In this document: one piece after another, positions 1 through 10,944 of the stretch
Layout of the letters: every line of letters begins with the position of its first letter
Position numbering within the stretch: the stretch's first letter is position 1
Source: Diphasiastrum complanatum
Lineage: Eukaryota > Streptophyta > Lycopodiopsida > Lycopodiales > Lycopodiaceae
Reading direction: 5' to 3'
Assembly (NCBI GenBank): GCA_029204225.1
Contig: CM055106.1
Coordinates: 15,218,278-15,282,277 of the forward strand
Length of the DNA stretch: 64,000 nucleotides
Notes under the pieces: model-generated
Database searches by the model: none
What the model was told of the DNA's origin: nothing
The model's input: the letters and a program-made list of their open reading frames with translations, nothing else
Translations under genes and position numbers: made by a program

Positions 1-1405
1 TAGAATTAAGTACAATCAAGATGGATCTATTAGTAAATACAAAGCTAGGCCCTTGTTGCTAAGGGATTTCTTCAAATAAAAGGATTAGATTATGAAGAAA
101 CATTTGCACCTGTAGCTAAGCTTGTAACTATTAGATTAATCATTTGCATTGCTACTTTGTTCAAATGGGATCTCTACCAAATGGATGTGACAAATGCCTT
201 CTTGAATGGCTTCTTAGAAGAGGAAATCTACATGATGCAACCCGAGGGCTTCATCAAGGTTGGTGAGGAGCAAAAGGTGTGCTACTTAAAGAAGAGCCTA
301 TATGGCTTGAAGCAAGCACCTAGAGCTTGTACTCTAGGTTGCATGATTTTCTCTATTCCCTTGGCTTTGTACTAAGTGCTTATGAACCTTCTTTATATTT
401 CAAAAGTAATGAAGGAAAGATCATCATTTTGGTTCTTTATGTGGTGACATCATTATGACAGGAAATGATGATGATGGCATAGGCAAAGTAAAAGTTGACT
501 TATCTAGTGAGTTCAAGATGGTAGATCTAGGCTTCCTAAAGTTTATACTCGGGATAGAAGTGTCTAGAAGTAGCAATTGTACTTTCATAAGTCAATCTAA
601 GTATGCTACTTCCATTCTTGAAAGATTTGGTATGAAAGATTGTAAGGGATTGACACCCCTATGGAGCATGTTGTGAAAGCAACTAATGAAGGTGATGAAG
701 CATTCTTTGAGGACATCACTCTCTTTAGGAAGCTTATAGGCTCTCTAATCTATTTAACTATCACTAGACCTGACTTAAGTTTTTGTGTAAGCAAGTTGAG
801 TCAAAGTATGCAAGCTCCTTTAGTTCATCATTGGAAAAGTGCCAAGAGAGTACTTAGATATGTTTCTAGTACTAGATTTTTTGGCATACTTTATGAAGGA
901 TCTAACTTGCACTTGAGAGCCTACTCGGATTCAAATTTTGCAGGAGACAAGATGGATAGGAAGTACATTAGTGCATTTGCAACATTTCTTTGTGGAGGAG
1001 TGATATCTTGGCTTTCCAAAAAGCAAGATACAATCTCACTATCTTCTTGTGAAGCCGAGTACAAAGGCATTGACTTCAACAACCAAAGAGCTCCTATGGC
1101 TAAGAAGACTCTTGATGGAACTACGTGTGCTAGAGGCCAAGGAGATCCCTTACATATTTTGTGACAATCAAGCTTCTCAACAAATTGCTTCAAATCCTAT
1201 CTTCCATGCTAGAACAAAGCATATTGAGATAGCTCACCACTTTGTGAGGGAGAAGGTACAATCCAAGGAAGTGCAACTACATCATGTACCATCATCCGAA
1301 TGCATAGCTGATATCTTAACCAAACCATTGTCCAAAGATCCATTTTTTAAGTTAAGATATGCTCTTGGAATTGTAGATAGATGTACACTAGATTTGCCAA
1401 GTTAG
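1..1405 (+). pseudogene. Ty1/copia pol fragment (reverse transcriptase - RNase H), frameshifted
   Basis: This is the 3' half of a copia polyprotein gene, entering the window already inside the reverse transcriptase. Visible RT motifs are [10 protein letters not shown] (from 181) and YGLKQAPRA (from about 301); RNase H shows YSDSNFAGD (about 922), SSCEAEYKG (about 1043) and, in another frame, CDNQASQQIA and ADILTKPLS near the end. The reading frame changes near 328, 445, 657 and 1055, so no enzyme can be made; the change near 445 falls inside the catalytic YVDD box. The final frame ends with a stop at 1403-1405, just ahead of a polypurine tract. The family is certain; only the number of lesions could be miscounted. 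Confidence 0.93.
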
Positions 1406-1560
1406 AAGTGAGGAGGAGTGTTGAAAATTGTCACTTCTCACTTGACATTAGTTCATGTAAATATTGATCAAACATTAGAATATGTTGATGATATGATTTC
1501 ACACGTGTGGAGCCTGTTCCCATGTGGATGTGTAATCTAACAACTTGGCGAAGGTTTCCA
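1406..1560 (+). repeat. Polypurine tract and start of 3' LTR of the copia fragment
   Basis: Right after the pol stop lies a purine run (1406-1418, aagtgaggaggag) followed by TGTTGAAAATTG at 1419, the usual copia arrangement of PPT and 5'-TG of the 3' LTR. The inner end of the LTR is not recognisable, so the right limit given is arbitrary. No matching 5' LTR lies in the window. Confidence 0.6.
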
Positions 1561-1850
1561 TAAGTGCATGTACAAAATATGACCCAAAAAGTGATTTTTC
1601 TTAGTCATTTTTCATAAAAAAAAGTCCTTTTTAAAAATACTTTCCTTCCACTTTTTTCATTTTGATGAATTTTTTTGACTTTTGCTCATTATTCATTTTT
1701 TCTCTTTTTTTTTTTACTGTCTTTTTCCAAAAGAAAGAAAAATCAATCAAGTAGTGAAAACAAAAATTGCAAAACAAGTATAGTAAAACTGATAAGGTGT
1801 TGAATCAAGCTAATTGAATTGGCTGAACGAGCTGCCAAAATTTGCGCAGT
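1561..1850. other. A/T-rich non-coding stretch
   Basis: Homopolymer-rich T/A sequence, either the rest of the copia LTR or the junction with the next element. I see no gene here. Confidence 0.5.
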
Positions 1851-1854
1851 CGGC

Positions 1855-2385
1855 TGTCATTCACAGGAGTATCAAATCTTTTTCCATCCAAATGTTTTAA
1901 AATAACCGCTCCATAGTTCAATATTTCTTTCACCTTATACAGTCCTTCATCCGTAAACTTCAATTTCCTTTAATCAGTTTCGTTTTATACATTAGTGCTA
2001 GATCTCCTTCCTTCAGATCTTTTTTGTGTAATCGGCGATCGTGCCATGCCCTGTGACGGCTTTCTCTGCTGCTAATGCATGAACCGCCATCAATCTGGTT
2101 TCACAAAGTTTTTTTAAAGCCTCATGATGCATCTATAAGGATTTCGCATCATCCAACCGTTCCTATGCGTAAGGATGGTACTAAAATTTACTTGGCATAA
2201 TTGCATCTTGACCATAGACAAGCTGAATTGGTGTTTGATTCGTACTACCTTCATAAGCTATTCTGAATGTCCATAATGTTGCATGCAGTTTATGTTCCCA
2301 ATAAAAAACAACTTGCTTTCACCGTTTTTGTCATAATGTTGTAGAGAATTTTGTTGGAAGATTTCGCTTGACCATTACCCCTTAC
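1855..2385 (-). pseudogene. Ty3/gypsy integrase fragment, decayed
   Basis: Read on the minus strand, about 2290 to 2185 encodes a clear gypsy integrase segment (motifs AYEGSTNQTP and QLVYGQDAIMPS). Upstream, at 2359-2379, is GNGQAKSSNK, the position of the conserved NGQAE box; the catalytic glutamate of the DDE triad is lysine here. Downstream, about 2030 to 1860, codes for the C-terminal barrel-like region (DRRLHKKDLKEGDLALMYK, then HLDGKRFD). The frame is interrupted by several stops and shifts, so it is inactive. It lies opposite to the copia fragments on either side and is a separate, older insertion. No LTR or PBS could be tied to it. Confidence 0.75.
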
Positions 2386-2599
2386 AGAGTGCTAAACCGA
2401 TGAATAAAAAACTGAGTTTCTTTCTTTCAAAGCGTTAGCATTTTCCCTTAGTTTTTCCTTTGCAATTTTTAGTGACTGTGCATTTTGAACTATGCTTCAC
2501 ACAATCTGCATTTTTGAACTGTTTCTTCGCACAGTTTGCATATTTTTGGGTCATGAGGAAAATTCATCCGTAGGTCTAAAACACTTAGAAAATAATTCT

Positions 2600-3000
2600 G
2601 AGAACTTTTCCCGACACTGTCGCATTTTCTGCCTTTTTGCGAAAACGACAACACTGCCCCTTAAATGCCTTAGAAACGTGTAGACCCTTAGAAAAAGGGA
2701 CATTCACCCTTAGAAAAGCTACATTTGCCTTAGAACTGGTTTTCGGTCCTAAAGTCGGCTTTTTTCGCCCTTCGACTTTTTCGCCTTTCGAAAAAAATGA
2801 CACCTGCCCTTAGAAATGGTTGCTGTCCTACTGTCGCATTTTTTGCCTTTCGAAAAAAAGTGACACTATCGTCAAGATGCTTTAAAACCTTTTCAGGACT
2901 ATTGTCAGGTCTTGCCTTTAGTAAAGGGACACTTACCCTTGAAAAAGTAACACTGCTCTTAAAATCGCAAAAATGTCCTTTAAGCAAGAAACGAAGGCCT
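2600..3000. repeat. Degenerate word repeats (CCCTTAGAAA and CTGTCGCATTTT)
   Basis: The words cccttagaaa/gccttagaaa recur at least six times, often followed by gggaca or tgacac. A longer block beginning actgtcgcatttt occurs near 2617 and again near 2830, about 214 bp apart, with tgccttt...cgaaaa in both. Open frames here are by-products of the low complexity. It may be LTR or leader of the copia element that follows. Confidence 0.45.
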
Positions 3001-3009
3001 GCAGCATGA

Positions 3010-3674
3010 AGGCATAGCACAATGGGTAGAAGGCAGATGATTCATAGAGGACAACGACATAAAATTGGAATCAGTTTTGTTTAAGACTAATACACTTCTT
3101 TTGATTAGATCTTATAGTTTAATCAGTTCCCTAGATTGATCACATAAAAGGATCAACGAAGGAGACAATCATAGACATACATAGACAGAGACAGTCTGAG
3201 ATAGCTCCAGAGTGAGTTTACAGATTAGCTCCAGCGTGAGTTTACAGAGCAGTAGCTAGTCATACTATACGTGAGAAGAGTACATCTCTCTTGCGCATCT
3301 GAGAAACAAACAACGCTCAAGAATTGTATTGTAAATTCAGTTTTGATAATAGAAACAATTTTTTTCAATGTCCTATTCAGTGATGTGTATGATCGGCAAT
3401 ATTGGAATGCATGCTAGTAGTAGATGAATTTTTGCTGGTGTTTTTTACTCAACATTATCTACTGTTTACAAGTTTAATTTTTACAACAAATCACTAGAAG
3501 CGATCTGGGGCTTGGAAGAGAATTAGACCCCATTCAGAAGCAGTAGCTACTCCTACCAAGTCGGCTCTATCTGGCCGTCATCGCTAGGAACGTCACAGAC
3601 TCCCGTCAACGGAGCTGCTTCTTGTTTTCCATCAATGAAATCAGAGCGTTTTGACATCTCTGAACTTCTCATCA
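3010..3674 (+). repeat. Probable 5' LTR/leader end of copia element
   Basis: No ORF. The stretch ends with a CA at 3673-3674 just before a primer-binding site, as a 5' LTR would. It includes a near-duplicated phrase (gagatagctccagagtgagtttacag, 3199 onward, then gattagctccagcgtgagtttacag). The left LTR edge cannot be placed. Confidence 0.4.
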
Positions 3675-3675
3675 G

Positions 3676-3688
3676 TGGTATTAGAGCC
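3676..3688 (+). other. Primer-binding site, tRNA-Met type
   Basis: TGGTATTAGAGCC differs by one base from the TGGTATCAGAGCC that pairs with the 3' end of initiator tRNA-Met in plant LTR elements. It sits 42 bases before the gag ATG at 3730, which fixes the element's orientation. Confidence 0.75.
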
Positions 3689-3729
3689 GCAACTTTGATT
3701 ATCAGAGCCCTGCCTAATTCCCTCAGGCC

Positions 3730-5312
3730 ATGTCATCCATTAGCAGCATTCAATCAAAGATCTACATGATCCTTGACTTCTCAGGATCAAACTTCCTAGC
3801 ATGGAAGGTGAAGACTTCTCTCATACTGAAAGGAGAAGGTCTATGGCCTTGGGAAGATGGCACAAAAGAAATGCCAACAACTACACGCAAGAAGCTATGC
3901 GAATGGAGAGAAAAGAACGACAAGGTAGTGTTGTCATCCTCCATCGAAGATAGCTTGACAGTTGATCTAGCCACATTCTCCAATGCAAGAGAAATGTGGG
4001 ACACTTTGCTAACCAGATTTCAAACGAAATCACGAAGTCAAATTATGCTTTTTAAAGATCACTGACCAATCTGAGATGGGATGGTAAAGACCTTACCTCC
4101 TTCATCAGAAGAATGAAAGACCTGTTCCTCTCGCTACACAATTCTGGAATAGAGAATGCAGTCTCAACGGAGAAGCAGCTCAAATACTTGTTGTGAGCTC
4201 TACCAAGATCATTTCAAACAACCCGAACACTACTTGCTAAAGATCCATAGATGACCCTTGAGAAGGATGTAATCAAGATCAGAGAAGAGGTGGAAGCCCG
4301 TGAATACCTTGACGATAAGAATAACTATTATCAAGCTCTCTACAGCAACAAAGAGAAGCAGAAAAAGAATTTCAAACATAAGAGGGGGTTAGACCAAAGA
4401 CAAGATCAAAGGCAACAGTCAGAGGGAGCCAAAGAAGACAAATGAAAGAGTATGACAAATAAACCGAGACATCAGAACGGTGAGATGAAGACCTGCATGA
4501 GGTGCACATGAGAATGCCACACTTTTGATAAGTGCTGGCTCAATCCAAAGATAGAGTGCATCCACTATCACAAGAAGGGTTATGCAGCCATTGATTGCAA
4601 CCAAAATTCTAGAAACAAGAAAGCTCAGAGCAGACGAGAGAGCGACAATAGCTCATCCTACGTGGAGGAACCAAAGTCCTCCAAGATGGCCGAAGACAGA
4701 GCCAACAACGACAAGAACCCAGCAGCTTACTTGTGTGATGATGTCTATGCGACATCAACTTCAGGTACACAAGAGATAATTATTGATTCAAGTGCAATGT
4801 CACACTTCGTGGAAACAAGACACATGGTCACTGATTATCAAAAATCAGAATCTTCCAGATACATAATCTTAGGAGATGGTTCCAGACACAAAGTTAGCAA
4901 AACTGGAGCGCTGTGGTTAAGCACCAAAGAAAGAGACAGAAGGCTCGATGACACTGTATACGTGTCCACTCTTCAGAAGGACCTACTATTTGCTGCTAAG
5001 ATGGAAGATGCAGGACTAACAGTCACCTTTGAAGGCAATATTTACAAAGTGGTTGAATCCACAACCACTCAGTTTGTCACCACAAGAAAGCAAAAGTGGA
5101 ATATGTATCACCTCAGGATCCAAGTACCTTCAAAGCAAGCTCACCCGATCAACGAATCAATGGATATTACATGGCACATGAGGTCGTATCACATGAATAC
5201 AGTTGCTCTATATAACGCTAGCCGGAGTGGAGCATTCATTGGTGTCACTATCAAAGATGTAGCATGCTTGAATTCTTGCGATGCCTGTAACAAAGGACAA
5301 CACAGTCAAGCA
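3730..5312 (+). pseudogene. Copia gag - protease - pre-integrase region, broken
   Basis: Gag starts at 3730 (MSSISSIQSKIYMILDFSGSN) with the typical copia sequence FLAWKVKTSLILKGEGLW and is cut by a stop at 4063. Gag reading resumes in other frames (MTLEKDVIKIREEVEAREYL from 4251). Near 4480-4600 is a cysteine/histidine cluster (CMRC...ECHTFDKC, then CIHYHKKGYAAIDC) resembling zinc knuckles, with an internal stop. A longer open frame from 4662 holds the protease region; the usual DSGA active site reads DSSAMSHF, so the enzyme is probably dead. The pre-integrase domain follows, with SCDACNKGQHS near 5273-5306. Copia similarity stops about 5312 and resumes as integrase near 8310, so later DNA has split the element. 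Confidence 0.85.
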
Positions 5313-5698
5313 AACAATTCATATTCGCATTACCAATTGAGAGAAGCTTTAATAATGCCACTAGCAGGTGCACCTATCTTTGAGAATCAAAATCAGCATT
5401 GGAATCCTTTTCTAGATGGTGTTGGCTACCCATTTCTCAATGAACAAGATTATCAAGAATGGCCACCAAACCTATATGGTTATTGAAAATTTGGCAAGTT
5501 CATGTTCTTGTTAATCATCAACAAATAAAGCATCAGGTTTTACGTAAGCGAATCTGTATCTACGCTTTTCCTGTAGCAGGCAATTTTATGTTGCAAATGA
5601 ATAATCACTTTTTTCCAACTTCGTCACCACAACATTCTACAAGATTCAAGCGTTGAGGCAGGTGTCGTGGGACCGCTGCCAGTTTTGGTGGGGGATAT
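5313..5698 (+). other. 3' internal end of a second LTR element (ORF tail and polypurine tract)
   Basis: The open frame from the copia protease runs on into unrelated sequence (NQHWNPFLDGVGYPF, then WPPNLYGY) and stops at 5486. The remainder to 5687 is non-coding. At 5681-5698 agttttggtgggggatat is a plant gypsy-style polypurine tract just ahead of a TGTTGGAGGG LTR start. I do not recognise the short peptide. Confidence 0.45.
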
Positions 5699-5830
5699 TG
5701 TTGGAGGGTTTGCGGATCCCAAGGCAACCCTAACCCTAGTTTATAAGTGAGAGGCATTTGGCACCCTGCGTGTGTAGGTCCAACCCGATGATTACATAGA
5801 GATTTGATTAGTCAAAAAATGAGTGGTGAC
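5699..5830 (+). repeat. LTR start following polypurine tract
   Basis: TGTTGGAGGGTTTGCGGATC at 5699 follows the purine tract and so reads as an LTR 5' end. The LTR cannot be bounded on the right because tandem repeats follow directly. Confidence 0.5.
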
Positions 5831-6440
5831 TGTATTTTCTATTTTTTTTATTTTTCTGCTCTCTTTGATTCAATTTTCACCTAGATTTCTGTTCTCTGTA
5901 ATTCAATCTGAATAGGTCGGATTGTAGAGCATTGAAAGGGTTTTTTTCCATTTAATTTTTTTTTTTAGTTCCGTTTAGTATTGAGCAAGTTACAAATTTT
6001 TGAAGTGCGCCACAAAATTCTATAAACTTGTCAAAAACTAGAAATTCTGTTTTTTTATTTTTCACTTCTGTTTTATTCAATTTCCGCCCATCTTTGTATT
6101 CTCTGTAATTCAATCTAAATAAATACAGCTGTAGAGCATTGAAAGAGCTTTCTTTTCATTTAATTTTTTTTCAATTTCGTTCGGTATTGGGCAAGTTACA
6201 AATTTTTTAAGTTGGCCACAATTCTGTAAACTTGTCAAAAACCAGAAACTTCTAGATTTTTATTTTTTTTGCCCTGTTTGATTCATTTTTTGTTCAACTT
6301 TCTATTCTCTATAATTCCATTTGAATACCTACAGTTGTAGAGCATCAAAAGAGCTTTTTGGAGATATAATTTTTTCTACATTTCGTTAAGCAATGAGCAA
6401 GCTACAATTTTTTGAAATTGACAAAAAAAAAAACAAAAAC
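5831..6440 (+). repeat. Three tandem copies of a ~206 bp unit
   Basis: The phrase ttctctgtaattcaatct occurs at 5892, 6099 and (as ttctctataattccattt) 6305, a period of 207 and 206 bp. Each unit also carries tagagcattgaaag (tagagcatcaaaag in the third), gagcaagttacaaattttt-like and aacttgtcaaaaac-like blocks in the same order. The copies have diverged moderately. No coding potential. Confidence 0.85.
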
Positions 6441-6458
6441 TCTAAAAAAACAAAAAAA

Positions 6459-6720
6459 GAACCTTCGCCCGATTCATTGCACAGGGGTGTGATTCAAATC
6501 TATCTATTGTCAGGTCGGCGAAGGATAATACTAAAAACAGGAAAAGAACCTTTGCCCGATTCACTGCACATGTGTGTGATTCAAATCTATCTATTGTCAG
6601 GTCGGTGAAGGATAATACTAAAAACTAAAAATGAACCTTCGCCCGTTCTATTGCACATAGGTGTGATTCAGATCTATCTATTGTCAGCAGGTCGGCGAAG
6701 GATAAAACTATAAAAAATGA
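6459..6720 (+). repeat. Three tandem copies of an 87 bp hairpin-forming unit
   Basis: Units start at 6459, 6546 and 6633 with gaacctt(c/t)gcccg and share gtgtgattcaaatctatc and attgtcag. Each begins CCTTCGCCCGA and ends TCGGCGAAGG, which are inverted complements apart from one base, so every unit can fold into a stem enclosing about 60 bases. The short open frame across two units is a consequence of the repeat. Confidence 0.85.
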
Positions 6721-6900
6721 AGGCTAAGTGAACGTTCCACTAGTTGTTGGTAACTTTTTTGTAGAAAGTTTCACACCTTTCTGCAAGAATATCAGTTCTC
6801 TGAGAGGAACCTTCACCTAAACCTCCCTCACACCCCCCACCCCCCACCCCCCCAAAAAAAATAAATAAAGAAAAGAAAGAAAAAGAAGTGGGACAACCAG
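6721..6900. other. Non-coding leader with C-rich tract
   Basis: No gene. A cytosine-rich run (caccccccaccccccacccccccc-like, about 6831-6855) is followed by an adenine-rich one. It probably belongs to the leader of the gag-like region that follows. Confidence 0.4.
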
Positions 6901-6934
6901 ATATTTTCCTGATACCTCATCTATTGTTGAGGCT

Positions 6935-8300
6935 ATGGCAACTATAGAGCAACAATTGGCTCGAGTAGTTATGTTTCCTGATGAAACTATTCGAGACTAT
7001 ACCAGAAGAATTGTCAACATGATGATGGATTGTGATCCTCCCATTCCTTCAAAGATTGTAATGGCTTATTATTATACTGGCCTGCTCGACAAAATCAAGC
7101 ATTCACATCCTATACAACATCTACACAACTTTGTGTAGATGCCAACAACATTTAAGTCCACTTAAGAGAAGCAGAGTTAAACAAAGTCTCTTCAGTTCTT
7201 GCATCATCAAACGAAGAGCCAGAGCAAAAATCACTCATGTCAGATGATTATGCAAATCAAGAAGACACATAATCAAAACAAAGTGATGAAGACGAGCCAA
7301 TAAGACCAAGTGCTATGCATTCAAAGATTGGCGAAGAACATCCTCAAGTAGATGACCACCATGAGTCTACTGCTTGCAAAAACATAATTCTACAATCAGA
7401 CCAGTGTAGTTATTGCTTTGGAGAACATCCACGTACTAAATGTCCAGTTTGAAATCCTCAATTGCAAAATCAAGGGCATGAGACAGAGCATATGGTTGAG
7501 CATACGATTGGAGGTCAACATCAAGAAAGGCCAAACTTGACAACATGCCAACAAGAGATTCATTCAGAGGATAAAATGAGTTTTGCTTCGAGCGCACTAG
7601 AACAGCCTTCAGTCAAAAGTGGTGGAGTGGAAGTATTGGTCATATCATCATGCATGTCTCTGAACTCATCAGAAGATTATAATAGCTTACCACTCTACTA
7701 TGTGGAGAGTGATAAGGAGCAATTATTACCAGTGTATGCTTATCACCTTAGAGGGGATGGTATATTACGCATGGTACGATGTTACGGATGTGGAGGAAGA
7801 CATCGTCGTTCAGAATGTCCACATCGAGATAATACAACAACCTTTTCACCTTGATGTACACAATGTGGTATCACCCATCCATGTCTTGATTGTCCAGTGA
7901 GGCAACATGCAAAAGCTAAGAAGCGATTATCCAACATGGACCAACATGCAACTTATTATCAAGCTACTCCACTCAAGACAAACGAAAAATCATAGTGCCA
8001 CCAGACTTTGAGACAATTGAAAAATATGGCAATTTTTCTAAGCTTGCAAAACACACAGAGACATCATCCCAGGATTCATCGACAATAGTACCACAGAAGG
8101 TAGAATTGGTACAATCAATCAAACATCAAACAAGAGAAGAAATCAATCAAATTCTACCAAGTCTTCTACAACAATCAATAGATGCTGCACTACAAACGGT
8201 AGCTGTGACAAGTGAATTTCTTCGCAGCAAACCAACACAAGGTTTGCATGCAAGCCTTCAAGATCACAAGATAATGAAAAAGAAACAACTAAGGTTGACG
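6935..8300 (+). pseudogene. Gag-like region with three CX2CX3HX4C knuckles
   Basis: Reading starts at MATIEQQLARVVMFPDETIRD (6935) and proceeds through several frames with stops at about 7137, 7272 and 7450. Three short cysteine/histidine knuckles are visible: CSYCFGEHPRTKC (about 7407), CYGCGGRHRRSEC (about 7781) and CTQCGITHPCLDC (about 7856). Each has three residues between the second Cys and the His rather than the four of a canonical retroviral knuckle. The tail from 7995 has a helical, Gln-rich look (EEINQILPSLLQQSIDAAL). The layout parallels the gag-like gene at 37.35-38.6 kb, so I take both as gag of one kind of LTR element. No protease or reverse transcriptase follows; copia integrase appears instead. 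Confidence 0.6.
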
Positions 8301-8309
8301 ATTGCCATT

Positions 8310-8905
8310 TGTCACGTATACCATTCAACAAGGACTCTTTTCATTGACGACTTCAACAAGTTTGTAGCCGTGCACTTTATCCACAACAAGTCAGAGGCCC
8401 TGGACAAATTCACAGAGTTCATGAATTGGGCTGAGAAATGAACTGACAAGAAGGTGAAGCAGTTGAGAACAGACAAAGGAGGAGAATACATCTCCAAATG
8501 CTTTGTAGAGTTTTGCACCAGCATACTTCACTTGAAGACCGCAACTTACACAACACAACACAATGGTGTGGCAGAGAGGAGAAATCGGACTCTCATGGAA
8601 GCTGTGAGATCCATGATGGTCTATTCAAAGGTATCAAAGTTTTTATGGGCTGAAGCAGTAACTACAGCCAACTACCTACAAAACAGGACCAGTAGATCCA
8701 ATGTTGCACATACCATGTCACACGAGGTCTGGTGGGGCAACAAACCAAGTCTGACACATGTGCACATTTTTGGATGCGTTGCATATGCCCAAATTCCAGA
8801 TCAGAAAAGAAAGAACCTGAATGAAAAGGTGGAGCAAGGATTCCTCATAGGATATGATGTTCATTCATCGTACTACAGGATCTACATGCCTGACAGTAGA
8901 CAGAT
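8310..8905 (+). pseudogene. Copia integrase core fragment
   Basis: Typical copia integrase motifs appear in order: FIDDFNKFVAVHFIHNKSEA (about 8338), LRTDKGGEY (about 8463), NGVAERRNRTLMEAVRSMM (about 8562), and HIFGCVAYAQIPDQKRKNL (about 8764). The third holds the catalytic Glu of the DDE triad. One stop (TGA, 8439-8441) interrupts an otherwise open frame that also covers the gag-like tail from 7995. It lines up as the continuation of the element at 3730-5312, making the DNA between an insertion or rearrangement. The family match is lost near 8905; reverse transcriptase and RNase H of this element are absent. Confidence 0.88.
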
Positions 8906-8944
8906 CAAGACTTTTACTTATATTTATTATTTACTACGTGTTCA

Positions 8945-10560
8945 ATGTTGATTCTTGGATCGTGGATGATGGAAGTTCGATGTTGCGTTGTTGTGCTTTG
9001 CAAGTGGTCACCGACAATGCGACAAATTGTGTTGTCATGGGGAAGCTCATAAATGAAACGTATTTTTTGGACTTTTTGGACACCCACATTGCTTAGACCT
9101 CTTATTTGAGGACATAGCAAAGTTTCCATGGATTGCAGAGGTATTAGACATAGGCCGGTTGTTGGTGAGGTTTGTCACCAAGAGACCGAGGGTCCTGAGC
9201 ATGTTCAGGGAATATTCTAGCCTCGAGATTTGAGGCTTGCCCCCACCAAGTCTACTTTTTTATTCATCAAATTTGATTCATCACTCAAATTCTTAGAAGT
9301 TAGCACATAACTTACTAGTAACTACTAACTACTTTCGAGTTTCAACTTTGTTATCTGATAATTGATTTGTTGAAGCTAATACAATTTGCAATCGTGATTC
9401 GTTCCAGGAGGTTTGTAATTTGGACTGTCAAAATTCAGAGTCGATAGTGCTTATATTCATTGATGAGAGCTATTTAGTATTATGTATTATCTCTTATCAT
9501 GATTGATGAGTGTTTATGTAATATGTATCATGTCACATGTATGATGTATGATTTTCAAAAATTATAGGGTTGAAGAAATAAGAGAAAAGTGGCAAGCTAG
9601 GTGTGGTTCATCAGCCTCTACATGTTATGGCTTGCATTCTTCATCCTCTATGGAGGAATGAAGATCAGTTCCATGATGCAGAGCTCCGACAGGGATGGCG
9701 CACATACATTGAGACTGTCTATCTGGATCCTATCATACAGGGGTCACTCAGGGATGATCTCAATGGTATAAGTCATGACAATTCTATAACATTTGTTATT
9801 TTTTCAAGTCCTTAGTCTTTCTTGAATCCCAATGAAGTGAGTGGCCACATTGTCACACTCGGCACTGCATAAGACCCACTCATGAATTATCTTCCTTGAG
9901 TTTGGGTGTCCAAGAGCACGGCTCATAGAAGGATAATTGCGCCATGTTTCATGGTGGGACAAGTATGGGGGTGATGTTCCTCGATTGCAGAAGCTCGTCG
10001 TATGCATTCTCTCACAGGATTGCACAACGGTTGCATGTGAGAGGAATTGGAGTGTCTTCTCTCTAATTCATGCGAAGAGGAGGAACAGGCTCAGTGTTGC
10101 ACAATTAGACAGGTTGGTGTATGTGCAAGCCAATCTGCGGCTTCTGAAGAAGTTGAAGGGGATGAGGGAGCCTATTCAGGTAAATTGTAATTTGATAGTT
10201 GCAAATGTATTTGAACATTGAAATTTGAAGTTTGGACTTTCAACTTTGAAGTTTGAACTACATTTTAATAACTTAATAGTAAATAGTAAATACTAAATAC
10301 TTTAGAAAATTGAAAAGTCAAACTCTAATTTGAAGGTTTAGTGACATTCTAGATGTGTTGTTCTACATACTATAGATAAATCCAGATGAAATTGATGTGA
10401 CGAAGGTTCTAGACCTACCACGAAGATCACAGGAGGAGGAGGAGGAGGTGTATGCACTACTCCATGATGATGCCATGCAGTTTGCACTCTCATCCTTCTC
10501 TTCTTTTGCGTTTTGTTTGTTGAAAGGAGGTCCCTCTGTCTCTTTGGTGGATTCATGCTG
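8945..10560 (+). pseudogene. hAT-type transposase gene, broken, with intron-like gaps
   Basis: A DUF659-like segment lies at about 8950-9165 (VVTDNATNCVVMGKL, then in another frame HCLDLLFEDIAKFPWI). About 9160-9215 gives FVTKRPRVLSMFREYSSLE. From 9603 a frame begins with HQPLHVMACILHPLWRNEDQF. From 9937 comes the C-terminal dimerisation region (WWDKYGGDVPRLQKLVVCIL, then CERNWSVFSLIHAKRRNRLS and DRLVYVQANLRL). A plausible donor at 10180 (ATTCAG|gtaaat) and acceptor at 10375 (tatag|ATAAAT) join PIQ to INPDEIDVTKVLDL in frame, and an acidic EEEEE run follows. Frame changes around 9090 and 9240 and a missing N-terminal BED finger argue for a dead copy. Confidence 0.8.
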
Positions 10561-10944
10561 GATTGCTTTTGCAATACGTGTTCTGAGTGCTAGAAAAGCA
10601 GGCCAAAACACAGTAAAGCTTGTGAATTGTGACAAATTCGTAGTACAGGTAGGCGAACACTTTAATTGGACACTTTTTATGATGCTCGCTCCTTTGCAGG
10701 TATCATTGAGAATTCAAATACGTAATACTTTTTGCTTTATGCAATGAAGATTAGTTGTTGCTTTACATCCAAGCAACAAAATTTCACCTGTTGTTGAACT
10801 GTAGTACTGAACTTCTACAAAAAGCTGCATGCAACTCGATCCTTGGCTATTCCAAAGGCTTCAGGTAGATATGTATCCTCTACGATCATTGGTGCGAATA
10901 CTTGGCTGTAACACTACAACGGAAACATTACCAGAGTTTAGAAT

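Noticed and set aside
5317-8327. ATTCA at 5317-5321 and 8323-8327 as a 5 bp target duplication around the inserted DNA
   Set aside because: The inner ends next to these words are not TG/CA LTR ends, and a 5-mer match is easily found by chance near uncertain junctions.
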